A DNA stretch of 64,000 bases, taken from positions 795,001-859,000 of the forward strand of contig JAESUZ010005169.1 of assembly GCA_017311185.1 (NCBI GenBank). Direction: 5' to 3'. The DNA is from Proteles cristata cristata (lineage: Eukaryota; Chordata; Mammalia; Carnivora; Hyaenidae). Positions 1-11,244 of this stretch are shown here, in pieces. Positions within the stretch are counted from its first letter, which is position 1. Each line of letters opens with the position of its first letter. A program made the translations under genes and the position numbers. Below the pieces are notes generated by a model. That model was not told the DNA's origin and made no database searches. It saw only the letters and a program-made list of their open reading frames with translations.

Positions 1-92
1 GCCTGACACAGGGCTCGAAACAGCAAACTGTGAGATCATGACCTGAGCCAAAGTTGGGTGCTTAACTGACTGAGCAATCCATGCGCCTCTCT
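1..92 (-). repeat. Feliform CAN-type SINE, cut by the window edge
   Basis: Reverse-complement head half of a tRNA-Lys-derived SINE. The antisense B-box region (GGGCTCGAAA), the segment TGAGATCATGACCTGAGCCAAAG and the head ending near ATGCGCCTCTC match the other copies in the window. The CT-rich body and A-tail lie outside the window, so neither age nor TSD can be judged. Confidence 0.9.
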
Positions 93-309
93 CAGCTCTT
101 ATTTAATATCCTTTTAGAATTTTCTAGATCTTGACTATTTCAAAAAGGGACACTCAAGTCCCCAATTATTTTGTGGAACTAGACTCTTAAACCAGTAACC
201 TACCACCAAAGCCTCAAGTTTAGAAAGAAATTGTTAATAGCTTTTACAATCAAACTTGATTGTGATGATAAAAGTTTTGTTATTTGGACTGCCTAGATAG
301 AACATTCTT
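93..309. other. Unique AT-rich sequence
   Basis: I see no open frame, repeat family or RNA structure that I recognise in this stretch. Confidence 0.5.
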
Positions 310-500
310 GTGTTTAAAAGTTCAGGTTTTGTCATATATTACCTGTGAAACCTTGGGGAAGTTACTGAGATGTCTAATTTTTCAATTAGAACTATTAATA
401 TTACTTACCTCAACAAGCATTTATGAGGATGAAGAGTTGATACTAGTCTAAAGAGCTTGGAACAGGGCCTAACCCTTATTAAACAATCAAATAATATCAG
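310..500 (+). repeat. MIR-like SINE fragment
   Basis: The order of decayed motifs fits the sense strand of the old mammalian MIR: CTGTGAAACCTTGGGGAAGT (the 'tgtgaccttgggcaagtt' core), then ATTTATGAGGATGAAGAG, then AGCTTGGAACAGGGCCTAA. It is strongly diverged, as expected for an element older than the placental radiation. Confidence 0.7.
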
Positions 501-1357
501 AAATGTGTTTCTATCAGTTACTTGTGAAAAGCCTCACAAAAGATGCCAGTTTCACAAGATTTTTGAATGTTGGAAGGAGTCAAAAAGCATTCCAGTTATT
601 ATCTTGTGAAAAGTTTTGAGTATGAAAAGACAAAAAAGGCAAGTAACCAAAAAAATGGAAGTCCATACAAACATATTTAAGAGACAAAGGTAAATTTGAA
701 GTAATCAACAAACCTATTCACATCACAGGAAGACAGTGCAGTGAAAACAGAAAATAAACTTGTAGTGCCAAGGAAATACTGAGGAATATCCATAAAAATT
801 CCAACACATCTGCCCTTAGGCATCTTTCAAAATTGAGTTTAAGTCTGACTCTTCCAGATCTTTCCCTACAACTCTACCTTCTTCTTGACTTTAATGTAAC
901 ACAATTAACCTGGCAATTAATTATTATTTGGAGGAAATTTTTGGTTCTCTTTGTCCTCTCTTTGCATATTTATTTACCTCTGAGTTATCTATCCAATTCA
1001 TTCTCTTTAATCTCATTACTACTTCTGTAATGTAAGCCCTCATTATTCTCACCTTGACTTCATAATAGCTGCTTAACGCCTTCCCACTTGAAACTTGATG
1101 CCCCTTCCCCAATAATTTATCTTTATTTATTTCTTTTCCAATATATTCTGCAGTCTGTCACTAGACTAATGTGTCTCAAAGTCTACAATTGCCACCTTCT
1201 CACCTAAGCCTTTTCAAATCTCTGTTTCCTACTAAACAGAACTATTATCTTCTGTATTCCCTTTAGCATTTAAATAAGCCCTGTCACAAACTGAAAAATA
1301 TTCCAGTTTTCCTATCTTTTTTTTGCCATATTTGAGTACCTATAAAGAATATATTTT
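501..1357. other. Unique sequence, no gene seen
   Basis: Only short chance frames occur, the longest about 65 codons and rich in Leu/Ser/Phe from a pyrimidine-rich strand. No splice pattern, repeat or RNA gene is recognisable. A TTTATTT-rich patch at about 1115-1140 is simple AT-rich DNA. Confidence 0.5.
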
Positions 1358-1567
1358 GGGGCACCTGAGTGGCTTAGTCAGTTTAGTGATCAACTTTGGC
1401 TCAGGTCATGATCTCATGGTCCATGAGTTTGAGCCCCATATTGGGCTCTGTACTGACAGCTCAGAGCCTGGAGCCTGCTTTGGATTCTGTGTCTTCCTCT
1501 GTCTCTCCTAATGCTCTGTCTCCCTCTCTCTTTCTCTCAAAAATAAATAAAAATATTTTTAAAAAGC
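1358..1567 (+). repeat. Feliform CAN-type SINE, full length
   Basis: The head GGGGCACCTGAGTGGC is followed by CAGGTCATGATCTCATGG, a decayed B box (GAGTTTGAGCCCC), the 'cagagcctggagcctgc' segment, the CT-rich body and an AAAATAAATAAA tail. A loose TSD may be AATATATT (near 1349 and near 1568). Many CpG-to-TpG changes point to a middle-aged copy. Short open frames through it are SINE translation, not protein. Confidence 0.92.
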
Positions 1568-2456
1568 AATATATTGTATTTCTATTTACATTCCTCATAT
1601 CCTAGCAGTATATATTTCATGTGGTAGTATTGTTTAAATCCATGTTAAGTGAAATAAATTGCTATCTAATTATTACTTATTTGTATATCTTATCTTCTTA
1701 CTTTTCTTCTTTGAGGTAGGAGATCAGACCGTATTATCCATTCCTTCCACAGCATCTAATAAAATACTATGTATAAAGACTCATTAAAGTGTTAAATCAA
1801 ATTGAGTTTAATTGGAAATCTAAGGAACTGGAAGAAGAGACAGCCAAGTTTGTTTTATTTGATTTTTGTGGCTTATTTATTATAAAGCTTTGCACACTTT
1901 ACCTAAATACACAGTACTTCATTTTCCTCATCCCTTAAATGTCAATAATGATACTTTCTTTCCTGCCTGGGTACATGTGGAAATAATTAATGTATTTTGT
2001 AAGGGTTTGGAGAATGCTGGAGAATGCTATTAATCATCATCGGTAGCAGCAGGAGAAAAGACTTGCTAAGTACTGATATGTGTGTGATTCTCTGCAGAGC
2101 AAGATAAGTAGGCAAGTTCCTTGTCCTCTGGGAGCTGACAATCAAAAATGCACCACACGTCCAGATGTAACATACTAAAAGAAAAATATACTCAAGGGCA
2201 CCCAAAGACAAGTGCCAAAACCAGACCGTGAACTTCCTGAAACCAGGTGTAAATATACAATGGATTAAACAAATTAATAAACTGATCATGTCTTGAGAAA
2301 ATAATTTCATTACTGGCATATATTAGGTAGTCTTGGTACCAACTCATATAGACATGTTAGCAACACGGGCCAAATGACGATAGAATCCAGGCAGGAAGAG
2401 ACAGTTCATTTTCATAAAGAATCCTGAATTGACTAAGCTACTGGACTAGAACCAGA

Positions 2457-2458
<2 letters not shown>
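1568..2458. other. Mostly unique sequence with a weak MIR/L2-like patch
   Basis: The stretch near 2060-2150 (AGTTCCTTGTCCTCTGGGAG) resembles the antisense tail of an L2 or MIR element, but the match is short. An antisense frame of 110 codons (1987-2319) shows no domain and crosses that patch. I see nothing else. Confidence 0.4.

Positions 2459-2486
<28 letters not shown>
2459..2486 (+). repeat. (GT)n microsatellite
   Basis: About 14 uninterrupted GT units, followed by a degenerate ACATGTATATATGTGTATGTG stretch to about 2507. Likely length-polymorphic. The Cys/Val run in one frame is translation of the repeat. Confidence 0.97.
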
Positions 2487-2488
<2 letters not shown>

Positions 2489-4741
2489 ATGTATATATGT
2501 GTATGTGCACAGAAGGGTGCTCATTGGGAGGGTGTGTTGCAGAGGGCAAAGATTTGGAGAGCAAAGTTAGGAAGAAGCATATTATCATTATATAAATGTT
2601 GCCCACTGATTATTTTTATTAAGCTCACCAGCTTATTTAAAGACAGAATATCCCAATGGTGGTAAAACTTAACAGAAGAAGTTCTTTTAGAATAGAGGCA
2701 TGGCATAAATGATTTGGATTTGAACAAGACTGTAGAGTTGGGGTTATAGCTATTAGCTAAATAGGATGTCTGTTATTGTAGTTCAGTGCCTTGGAGAGAT
2801 CTTAAAAATTTTGGGAGAATAAAGAACCATCAAGAAACTGAGTGTTTCACTGAAATAATCACATAGTTAATTCATTGCATAGATACAAAACAATAATGAA
2901 AAATCTGACTGAGTAATTTGATAGAACATTCAGTTTCTGACCAGGCATGCTGGCCATATATCGACATATAGCTACTGCAATAGTTCCTATTAATCCTGGG
3001 TTTAAGATGGTCCATAATGGTGTTAGTCCCAGAAAAATTGAATAGGACTGCTTAGCCCCTGGCTGCAATGGGCAGCTCAGGTCCAAAGTGACTGCTTTTT
3101 GAGTCTGTATTCCAGTGGGCTGGAGGGACCCCAGGCACTTCACAACTGAATCTCTTTGACCCCAAGTCATTTGTTCAATCATGGTTGACAAAAGGTAACA
3201 GAGACTTTCTACTGTTTGGAAAACAAATGGATCTCGTGGCTGTTTTCATAAAGATCGACGGAGACTTAAAATAGCCTGAGGTTAATATTATAAATCTTTC
3301 TAAAAGAGATTTTCAGAACATATTCTTTATCCCAGCATTGGATCAATCTCACAAAATGACATATTTTCAAACTACAGTAAAGCAAAACAACTTATTCTTT
3401 AAAAAGTTGAAAATATTAAGAAAGCTTTTCTTTTTCTGTTTTTTTTTTTTTGTTTTGTTTTGTTTTGTTCATCCTTTTATTCTTGAACATCAACCAAAGA
3501 AAGAACTTGGACAAAAATGTTTGATGAGTGCGGATTGACCTTTTCAGTAGCTTTGTGCCTATTCATCTAATCTTTAATGGTGTCCAGAGAGTTCCTTGGA
3601 TGCACACAGTGGGTATGACCCTATGGTAGTCTGGCATGATGTGTGGGCTTTTAATACTGTATGGGATAAGAAGAAAACAAAAACAGAAACAGAATGTGAT
3701 TAAGGAATCCAGTCTCTAACCCATGTGACCATAAAGACCTGCTGCAAATATAATAAACACTGGGGATTTTGAGTAGTAAATATTTTTGACACTGTCCTAT
3801 ACATGCCAATTAAATAAGAGGAGAGTTAATAATAAAAATTAACTTTGATCTTTGGATGAATGGAATTTTGAGCAGATAAGAGGGAGTCTAAATTAAAATT
3901 GAAATAGTGAACATAGGGCAAGACTTTAGGGAAAGAATAAACACTGTAGACAAAATGGAGCAGACTATATCATATTTATACCACTTCTTGATAGGTCTTA
4001 TAATTTTATTTTATAAAGTACTAAAAAATTTGTCCCCTTTTCCTCTCTTGTATTTTTTATTCTAAGTTGTAGATGTCTTCTCTTATATTGGAAAGTTTTT
4101 GGAAGCAGACTGACCTGACTCGGAGTTGTAGCAGCATCACTTGCTGGCATGACCAAAATAAATGAATGTTTGGATGGTTCTCTGAATAATAGGAAGCCAT
4201 GTTTATAGCTCTGACTTCACTTTACTTATTATATGTCTTACAGGCTCAGTTTGTTTATTATACCTGTGTGCATGTATATGTGGGGTGTGTGTAAGTATGT
4301 GTCTAAAGGTATGTAAGAATTATTTCTATCCCATCTTAACTATAACTTGGTGATGAAACTAGGGTTCAATCTCATGACCTTTGAAGTTAGAGGATACCAT
4401 AATAACTACAATGATTGGTTGTTTAAGAATGTTTTGTCTTCTAAGCCAAACTGTCTGGCTGGGGAGCTACATTATGAAAGAATTTTGGAGGATGTCTTCA
4501 CCAGCCACTGTATTCTGGCCATGAGAATATTTTTAGGAAGACAATCCTTCATTCTTTTTGTTTTTACACAGAAAGCTTGACCAAGAAATCTCTATGAAAC
4601 TGTTAGACTGAAATACACCCATTTTTAGTGATATTGACAGAAATGATGACACATTGAGGAGGTCTACTAAGATGTTTTTTATACAGAAAATATATACTTT
4701 AGAAAAAAATTTTAATTGAAATCATATTTAACGGCATTTTA
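2487..4741. other. Unique sequence, including an unidentified GC-richer block at 2940-3230
   Basis: The block at 2940-3230 is clearly richer in G and C than its surroundings and holds a 110-codon antisense frame (2859-3191) with no domain I recognise. A T/G low-complexity run (TTTTG repeats) lies at about 3437-3470. A TG-rich patch lies at about 4265-4310. No gene or named repeat is supported. Confidence 0.45.
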
Positions 4742-4810
4742 AATTTCTGGTACACATATGTATATGCATGTGTATGTACAAATAAACATACATATGTGTA
4801 TGAATCTGTG
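4742..4810. repeat. TA/TG-rich simple repeat
   Basis: Alternating purine-pyrimidine motifs (CATATG, TATATGCATG, GTGTATG) repeated loosely on both strands; an imperfect inverted repeat of CACATATGTAT and ATACATATGTG flanks a short loop. Confidence 0.6.
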
Positions 4811-4842
4811 ATCAGAAAATACAAACTGACCAGTACAAACAT

Positions 4843-4901
4843 CCTTCTTCCTCTTATTCTCCTTCTTCTCCTTCTTCTCCCTCTTCTCCTTCTGCTTCTT
4901 C
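4843..4901 (+). repeat. (CTT/CTC)n microsatellite
   Basis: Imperfect trinucleotide tract, antisense (GAA/GAG)n. It abuts the SINE that follows at the place where the SINE's own GA-rich body begins, so it probably grew from that body and tail. It produces an Arg-rich run in the antisense frame. Confidence 0.9.
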
Positions 4902-5074
4902 GGTAGAGAGAACATGAGCAGGAGAAGGGGGTAGGAGGAGAGAGGGAGAGAATCTCAAACAGGCTCCAAGCTGAGTGTGGGCTCAATCTCATGACTATGT
5001 GATCATACCTGAGCCAAAATCAAGACTCAGTCACCCAGGCACCTCCAAACTAAGCCACCCAGTCACCTCCAAAC
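4902..5074 (-). repeat. Feliform CAN-type SINE with duplicated head
   Basis: Antisense body (GAACATGAGCAGG ... AGAGAGGGAGAGAATCTC), the segment CAGGCTCCAAGCTGAGTGTGGGCTC and the head CACCCAGGCACCTCC. The extreme head occurs twice in tandem: 5028-5050 and 5051-5074 each end in CACCTCCAAAC. The 'ctgtcagcacagagcc' part is shortened compared with other copies. Confidence 0.88.
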
Positions 5075-5514
5075 ATTCTTATTAAATGAAAAATACAGAT
5101 TGATGAAATTTGGAAAGGCAGTCTATCTATAGTATAAGAACATACATAGGAAACTGTTGTATCACAATGAAAATGTAATTCAAGGAAAAACTACTCTAAT
5201 ATCTTTAGTCTTAATGTACAGAACCACTAAGAGTGTGAAAGGGTCCCATAGACCATAATACATTATCACCTTTTATGGTGGAAATTACATGGGAATATTA
5301 TCCACTTTTAAGATTAAAGGAAAAAAAAATCTCTTTTCCAAATACCTAGGAGGGTTGGTCTTTCTTTTCTAGCTATTACCTGCTACATTTCTATAGTGTC
5401 TATTATGCAATTAACTGAATGGGGTTTTCATTGAAATGTTATTGACTCTAACAGAGCCTCAGGAGTAGTTGCTCTGCCCCTCCTCCAATACTTGTGGATC
5501 AAAGCTGTCTTTTA
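5075..5514. other. Unique sequence, nothing recognised
   Basis: No open frame above 60 codons, no repeat family and no RNA gene seen. Confidence 0.45.
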
Positions 5515-5630
5515 GGTCATGGTTTCTAATTCTAGCTCTCTTCTGTCACTTACTAGCTTTTCTGAGTCTCACTTTTTTCACCTGTGAAATGAGGCAATTG
5601 ACTATAATTCCTAATCTTAAAAGAGAAAAG
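5515..5630 (+). repeat. MIR fragment
   Basis: Sense MIR core: TAGCTCTCTTCTGTCACTTACTAGC, then CTGAGTCTCACTTTTTTCACCTGTGAAATGAGGCAAT, which parallels the MIR 'ctcagtttcctcatctgtaaaatgggg' segment. Confidence 0.8.
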
Positions 5631-7839
5631 TGAAAAAGAGGAAGAAGAAGGGAAGGAGGACACAAAGAATATCTGGACACCTTTGCTTCATGGTCTGTTA
5701 GAAAGAGACACCATTTGTCATCCACAGATCATACACTGCCGAAAATGCAGTGTTAAGGTAGCAAGTGCAACTCATAGTGCTGAGGCCGAATGCCTGCTCA
5801 TTGTTATGTAATTTTTCTTTGGTGCCAGGTGGGTGCACTGTTTGCCAGGAATTCATACTTCAGAAATACAACAGTGCACACCCAGACAAAGAGCTTGGTT
5901 GGGATGTCTTTGTTCAGGGAACAATTAAAATGTATTTGTACTGAGTGATAAAAAAACTTCCCCAAATGTGAGGCACTGCGGCAAAGCACACTATGTGGTT
6001 ATACTTTTCAGGTAACAATGTAAATGCTATTCCCCTTCACTTGCCAGTTATTATGGAACTAAGGTAGTGAAATTTTTTCAAAAAGGAACAGTATTAAAAG
6101 AATAGTGTAAATTTCCATCAAATGCCCAAATGTTTAATGTATTGCAATTTTTAACTACATGTAGAATTAGAAACTTATGGAATTCTGTGACATAAAAGGA
6201 AGGGACATAGGATTGGTACTTTGAGAAATGTTATTGATCCTAGAAGTCTCCTGGGCAATCACCCTCTGTTGTTAGAATAAGAATTATGTTTCTAAGTCCA
6301 TTTCAAGGAGGCTTTCACAAAACCAAGGTCTCTGAACCAAGTTGGTTCTTTGACTACATGTATTTTCCTTGGCACCTTCACTCCTTAGAGATACTGAGCC
6401 CCAGACCCCTAAAGCTAGTGAGAATAGTACTAGCATTTCCTACAGATGAGTCATTCTGCTAACAATAAAGTAGGTTTTCTTCACCAAAGACTTCAGTCAC
6501 CACGTTAAATATTGGCTTTTGTCAATGTTTAAAACTTTTATAGTTTTATAGGACTTATAGTTTTAAAGTTTTATAGGGCATTTTTTGCCTATTGCAACCT
6601 CAAAACAAGAGATTTTGAAGAACTTTGTTGGACCCACAAGGCAAACCCTTCCAACATGATTTCTGTTTGTCAGAAGGTTGTACCTTTTAGTGGCTTGAAC
6701 TTTGTTCAATACTTGAAAAAGTATCTCAGCCACAGCCACATTTTGTTTTCTTCAGAGGAAATTTTGTAAAATCATTTGTGATAGGAGCCACTGTGTGTTC
6801 ACTCAAGTCAGATCATCTCTCATCCAGAAAGAGAAAATCAATTTTAATTCCTCAAAGAAGAGCAGCAAGTGGTATTTGTTATTTATATTTAAGGAAAGGT
6901 CATTAAGGACTTTTCCCCCTCTCTCTACCTAGAGGCTTAAAGAGGGAATTTAGGGAAAACAATATGTATGGGTTAGATTATAAGTAAGGCCCAATACCAT
7001 ACAAATATCTTTGACATTCTGCGAATAATCCTAAATTAGGGGTTGAAAATGAAAGCAGAGTCTGTCTGAAGATCGGTTGTTATTTTAGTAGCAAATTCAG
7101 TAGGTCTTACCACTTAACTTAGATCTGGATTGTAGCTTCTATTTTTATGTGCAAAGTTTAGCTTTCACACAGAGGAAAATTTTGTTCACAGACAAGTTGT
7201 CTTGGAATGTCACTTTTAGCAATGAACACTCAGGTATGTTAGACACTTAATCACATCCAGTTATAGAAAATAGTAGGAAGTAGGCACTTGAATGAATGAA
7301 TGATTACACAATGCATATTTTGAGAAATGTAGGGTCACAGATGGCTTCTTTCATGCTGAAGACAGTCTATCTTATTTTTCAGCTTTAGTTGACCTTCCAT
7401 TCTTGATCTTACCTTTTCTTTTCTTAGAGATGCTATTTAATTTTTCATCCAGTGAATACATAAAATATGAATATATGTACTTATAGGGCTACAGGAATTA
7501 AAAGTACTGACTACAGTTTATGCTTCCATTCAGGGTCCAAGCATTCTCTAAACATATCTCAGAATCAGGATGCAAGCTTCAGATAAACTATCTTATGTTG
7601 GTGTCAAGAAGTAAAGGGACTGAAAATCGGGCAATATAGCATAGCATGGGTGACAGAGAGCAAGGTGAGTGCATCAATAATTAGATAGATATTGATGTTT
7701 AGTATCCAGAGTATACTTGGCATGGATTAGAGTATAATTAGGATATAATATAATTAGGATAGTTAAAAATGGATAAATATTTAGATATAAGATTGGTAGT
7801 CTAACAGACAATATAACACATAATTCAGTGTGAGACACT
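5631..7839. other. Unique sequence, no gene seen
   Basis: A purine-rich patch lies at 5625-5665. A 61-codon antisense frame (5804-5989) has no recognisable domain. The parts around 6590-6900 and 7090-7340 are free of repeats I know and have balanced composition; they could be weakly conserved but nothing in them identifies a function. Confidence 0.4.
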
Positions 7840-8040
7840 TAAAGACTGAGTCTAAGTTTAGGGACTTCCTACTTTTGTTGTCTAGGCTGTTATTTTGACT
7901 TTTACAAACCTCATTTATAATGTGGACATAATAATAGTATTTATATTCTGAGGATTAATGAGAAAGGTATATAGTATATATATATACACATGCCTGGTGT
8001 TTAGGAGAAGACCCAACAGATAAGATATGACCAGCTAAAT
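7840..8040 (+). repeat. MIR fragment with (TA)n insertion
   Basis: ACAAACCTCATTTATAATGTGGACATAATAATAGTATTTAT matches the MIR 'cctcatctgtaaaatggggataataatagtacctac' segment, followed by GAGGATTAATGAGA and, after a TA run at 7971-7986, GCCTGGTGTTTAG from the MIR 3' part. Confidence 0.75.
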
Positions 8041-9175
8041 ATTGTTTTATTTTCTTATTAATTTCTTTTATCATTACTAATAGTTTTGATAACCATCATT
8101 CATAAATAGAAGAAATGTCAGTTCCCAGCTCTAGAATTTAAAGCATATTTATGAACAAAAATTATATCCTAGACAGATACAGATAACTAGTATTAGAAGA
8201 ATGACCAATGTGTCCTCCGAACTTAATAGTCCATTAACAGTTTCTCTACAGATACATTCTGTATCTCCTAGGAACACCGTTGTCACCTACATGTTAACAG
8301 GGTTTCTGAAGAACTGCCTCAGTGTAGCTAGGGAGATAAAAACTAAACACATTAAGTCTGTGAGACTCTTCACCTGGAGTCCAAAAACTTCCCAAAAATT
8401 CATGTGTAGATTTCAGTGGGTTATGAATTTGAATGGCAAAATAGTGTATAATTCTCTTCATTACCTTGTAACTAAATTTTATCACTTCCTTCAATTAAGA
8501 ATGTAGGCTACCAACTTACAGTATTATTAATGGTTCTTGAGGCTGTCAACAATAGACACCACAGATATATTCACATCACATTACTGCTGTCACATATACC
8601 TTGAAATATATATCATTAAAAAGTATTGTAGTTATTGGACCCATTACTAAATTCCGTTATATTTGCAACAATCATACATAATACTGTATCACAAATTTAG
8701 ATTTTATAATGTGTTGTAGATCTATTTTAATATAATTGGGTTCTTCTATAAACTTATGTTTTATTTTATCACTTAGAATCATTGTTCTAAGAAGGAATTT
8801 TAACCTTCACCAAATTGCTAATGGAATTTATGCCCCCCCCCAAAAAAAAAGCTTAAGAATTTCAGAAATAAAGAGATAAGTTAGAGGAGAAAGAAACATG
8901 ATTGTGTAATGATTGAATTATATTATGCAAATGACTGTGTATGTTAGGTAGATCCAGAAGGAAACCAGACTTCTGACTGTTAAAAAAAAAAAGGGCACCT
9001 ATGAGCGTTAAGACATCCTAAAAGCAACAAAAGAGACTAAACAATAAGTGGTAGGGTGCTCTGTAAAAGGGATCTCTACTGGATTGGTGTTGTATCCCTT
9101 AAAAGGATATTTTAAGTTGGCTTCTAAATTTGTTTCTATAAATTAGTTAAAAAGAATGTCAATTCTGGTATATTT
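8041..9175. other. Unique sequence, no gene seen
   Basis: The 101-codon frame at 8201-8506 has no domain and no splice or promoter context. A C9A9-like homopolymer pair lies at about 8833-8850. GGGCACCT at 8992 recalls a SINE head, but no body follows. Confidence 0.4.
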
Positions 9176-10526
9176 TGAATAGTAATATTTTATTTTATTT
9201 TATTTTATTTTTTTTTTACAAATAGTTTATTGTCAAATTAGTTTCCACATAACACCCAGTGCTCATCCCCACAAGGGTCCTCCATGTCCATCCTCCCTCC
9301 CCCCCACATCCATCAGTTCTCAGTTTTTGTCAGCATTCAAGAGTCTCTCATGGTTTGCCTCTCCCTTTCCCCCACCATTTCCACCCTTCTTCTCCCCCTT
9401 GTTCCTCAGTTAAGTTCCTCCTAATCCTCCTATACGTGCAAACATATGATATTTGTCCTTCTCTGCCTGACTTATTTCGCTCAGCATAACACCTCAAGGT
9501 CCATCCATGTTGCTACACATGGCCAGATTTCATTGTTTCTCATTGCCATGTAGTATTCCATGGTATAGATAAACCACATCTTCTTGATCCATTCATCTGT
9601 TGATGGACACTTAGGCTCTTTCCATGTTTTAGCTATTGTGGAGAGTGCTGCTATGAACATTGGGGTACATGTGCTCCCATGCATCAGCATTTCTGTATCC
9701 CTTGGGTAAATTCCTAGCAGTGCTATTGCTGGGTCATAGGGGAGTTCTATTGTTAGTTTCTGAGGAACCTCCACACTGTTTTCCAGAGGGGCTGTACCAG
9801 TTTACATTCCCACCAACAGTGTAGGAGGGTGCCCGTTTCTCTACATCCTCGCCAGCATCTAGAGCTCTCTGATTGGCTCATTTTAGCCACTCTGACTGGC
9901 GTGAGGTGGTATCTCAGTGTGGTTTTGATTTGTATTTCCCTGATGAGGAGTGATGCTGAGCATCGCTTCATGTGTCTGTTGGCCATCTGGACGTCCTCTT
10001 TGGAGAAGTGTCTGTTCATATCTTCTGCCCATTTCTTCACTGGGTTGTTTGTTTTTCGGGCGTGTAGTTTGGTGAGTTCCTTGTAGATTCTGGATATCAA
10101 CCCTTTATCTGATATGTCATTTGCAACTATCTTTTCCCATTCCGTTGTTTGCCTATTAATTTTCTGGGTTGTTTCCTTGGCTGTGCAGAAGCTTTTAATC
10201 TTGAGGAGGTCCCAACAGTTTATTTTTGCTCTTAATTCCTTTGCTTTTGGGGATGTGTCAAGTAAGAAGTTGCTGCGGTGGAGGTCAAGGAGGTTGTTTC
10301 CTGCTTTCTCCTCTAGGGTGTTGATAGTTTCCTGTCTCACGTTCAGGTCCTTTATTCATTTTGAGTTGATTTTTGTGCATGGTGTGAGAAAATGATCTAG
10401 TTTCATTCTTCTGCATGTTGCTGTCCAGTTCTCCCAACACCATCTGTTAAAAAGGCTGTCTTTTTTCCATCGGATATTCTTTCCTGCTTTGTCAAAGATT
10501 AGTTGGCTGTGAATAGTAATATTTTA
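9176..10526 (-). mobile_element. L1: 5'-truncated LINE-1 with perfect 17-bp TSD
   Basis: TGAATAGTAATATTTTA occurs at 9176-9192 and again at 10510-10526, framing an antisense L1 of about 1.3 kb. On the plus strand the element starts with its reversed A-tail, a (TTTTA)n then T-run at 9188-9217, then the reversed 3' UTR (ACAAATAGTTTATTG ... AACACCCAGTGCTCATCCCC) and the ORF2 end. It stops at 10509 inside ORF2, the usual 5' truncation of target-primed reverse transcription. The intact 17-bp duplication and low visible decay suggest a lineage-specific insertion. Confidence 0.95.
9481..10509 (-). pseudogene. L1 ORF2 C-terminal fragment (dead reverse-transcriptase protein)
   Basis: This is the C-terminal end of the L1 ORF2 protein, downstream of the reverse-transcriptase core; endonuclease and RT domains are missing through 5' truncation. 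Seen in the sequence: conserved segments such as [20 protein letters not shown] and [19 protein letters not shown], and the terminal cysteine motif C-x3-C-x7-H-x4-C at 9804-9857, followed by [11 protein letters not shown]. The frame is broken twice: a TGA in place of the usual Trp codon at 10356-10358, and a one-base loss near 9760-9775 that shifts translation into a second frame ending at 9481. That second frame keeps the L1 hallmarks LPYDPAIALLGIYPR and YTMEYYMAMRNNE. It cannot make an active protein. Confidence 0.95.
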
Positions 10527-10846
10527 AACTAAAACATAAAACATACTTACATTTCCAATGAAATATAATTACAGAAGTGATTTTCATATTCACCAGGGTT
10601 TATTTAACTAGGTATACAAATGGGTTTTGTTTTGTTTACAGTTGGAAACTTTACATCTATCCTTTATCTTTTTAAAATCATATTTCTGTTCCTCTAAACC
10701 CACAGAATTGTGTCTGTGTTTTGGAAATCACACAAATGGTATTGTTTGGTATTTTATTGCCCAGGTTATCATAATTCTTTGAAATGAAATGTGTACATAA
10801 TTTGAAGATTTAAAGTATTTCTTTTACTAAAGAGCTCTGTTAAAAT
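10527..10846. other. Unique sequence, nothing recognised
   Basis: No frame, repeat or RNA gene that I can support. Confidence 0.45.
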
Positions 10847-11095
10847 TATACTTGAGAGTGGGGCGCCTGGGTGGCTTAGTTGGCTAAGCGACCGACTTTC
10901 ACTTAGGTCATGATCTCGCAGTTCGTGGGTTCGAGCCCCACGTCGGGCTCTGTACTGACTACCAGCTCAGAGCCTGGAGCCTGTTTCAGTCTGTGACTCC
11001 CTCTCTCTCTGACCCTCCCCTGCTCACGCTGTCTCTCTCTCTCTCTCTCCTAGAAATAAATAAAACATTTAAAAAATATATATATACTGGAGAGT
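10847..11095 (+). mobile_element. Young feliform CAN-type SINE with TSD
   Basis: Element 10860-11082 is flanked by TATACTTGAGAGT (10847-10859) and TATACTGGAGAGT (11083-11095), 12 of 13 matching. The pol III promoter is readable: A box TGGCTTAGTTGG near 10871 and B box GGTTCGAGCCC at 10928-10938. It belongs to the subgroup with CTTAGGTCATGATCTCGCAG, GACCCTCCCCTG and the tail CTAGAAATAAATAAAACATTT. The frames on both strands at 10986-11232 are SINE translation. Confidence 0.96.
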
Positions 11096-11244
11096 ATATT
11101 ATCATTACAATTATTATAAACACTGTGTCAAAGCATAAGTATGATAAAATTTTTGACAATAACCATTTATTTATAAAAAGGAATGAATTGTTTGAAACAT
11201 CACTTAATGAGATGGTTGGACGCATGTGGTAGATAATTTGAAAA

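Noticed and set aside
833..1030. 65-codon plus-strand frame rich in Leu and Ser
   Set aside because: Pyrimidine-rich strand; overlaps an opposing frame of similar length; no domain, splice signal or Kozak context.
4699..4992. 97-codon antisense frame with an Arg-rich run resembling a nucleic-acid-binding tail
   Set aside because: The Arg run is the (CTT/CTC)n microsatellite read in antisense, flanked by SINE and simple-repeat sequence.
8985..9030. A-run followed by GGGCACCTATGAGCGTTAAGAC, resembling a SINE head
   Set aside because: Only about a dozen bases agree; no A/B-box spacing, body or tail follows.
10860..10945. tRNA-like head with A and B boxes, possibly a tRNA-Lys gene
   Set aside because: It is the tRNA-derived head of a SINE, followed by the SINE body and tail and flanked by a TSD; the cloverleaf is not complete.
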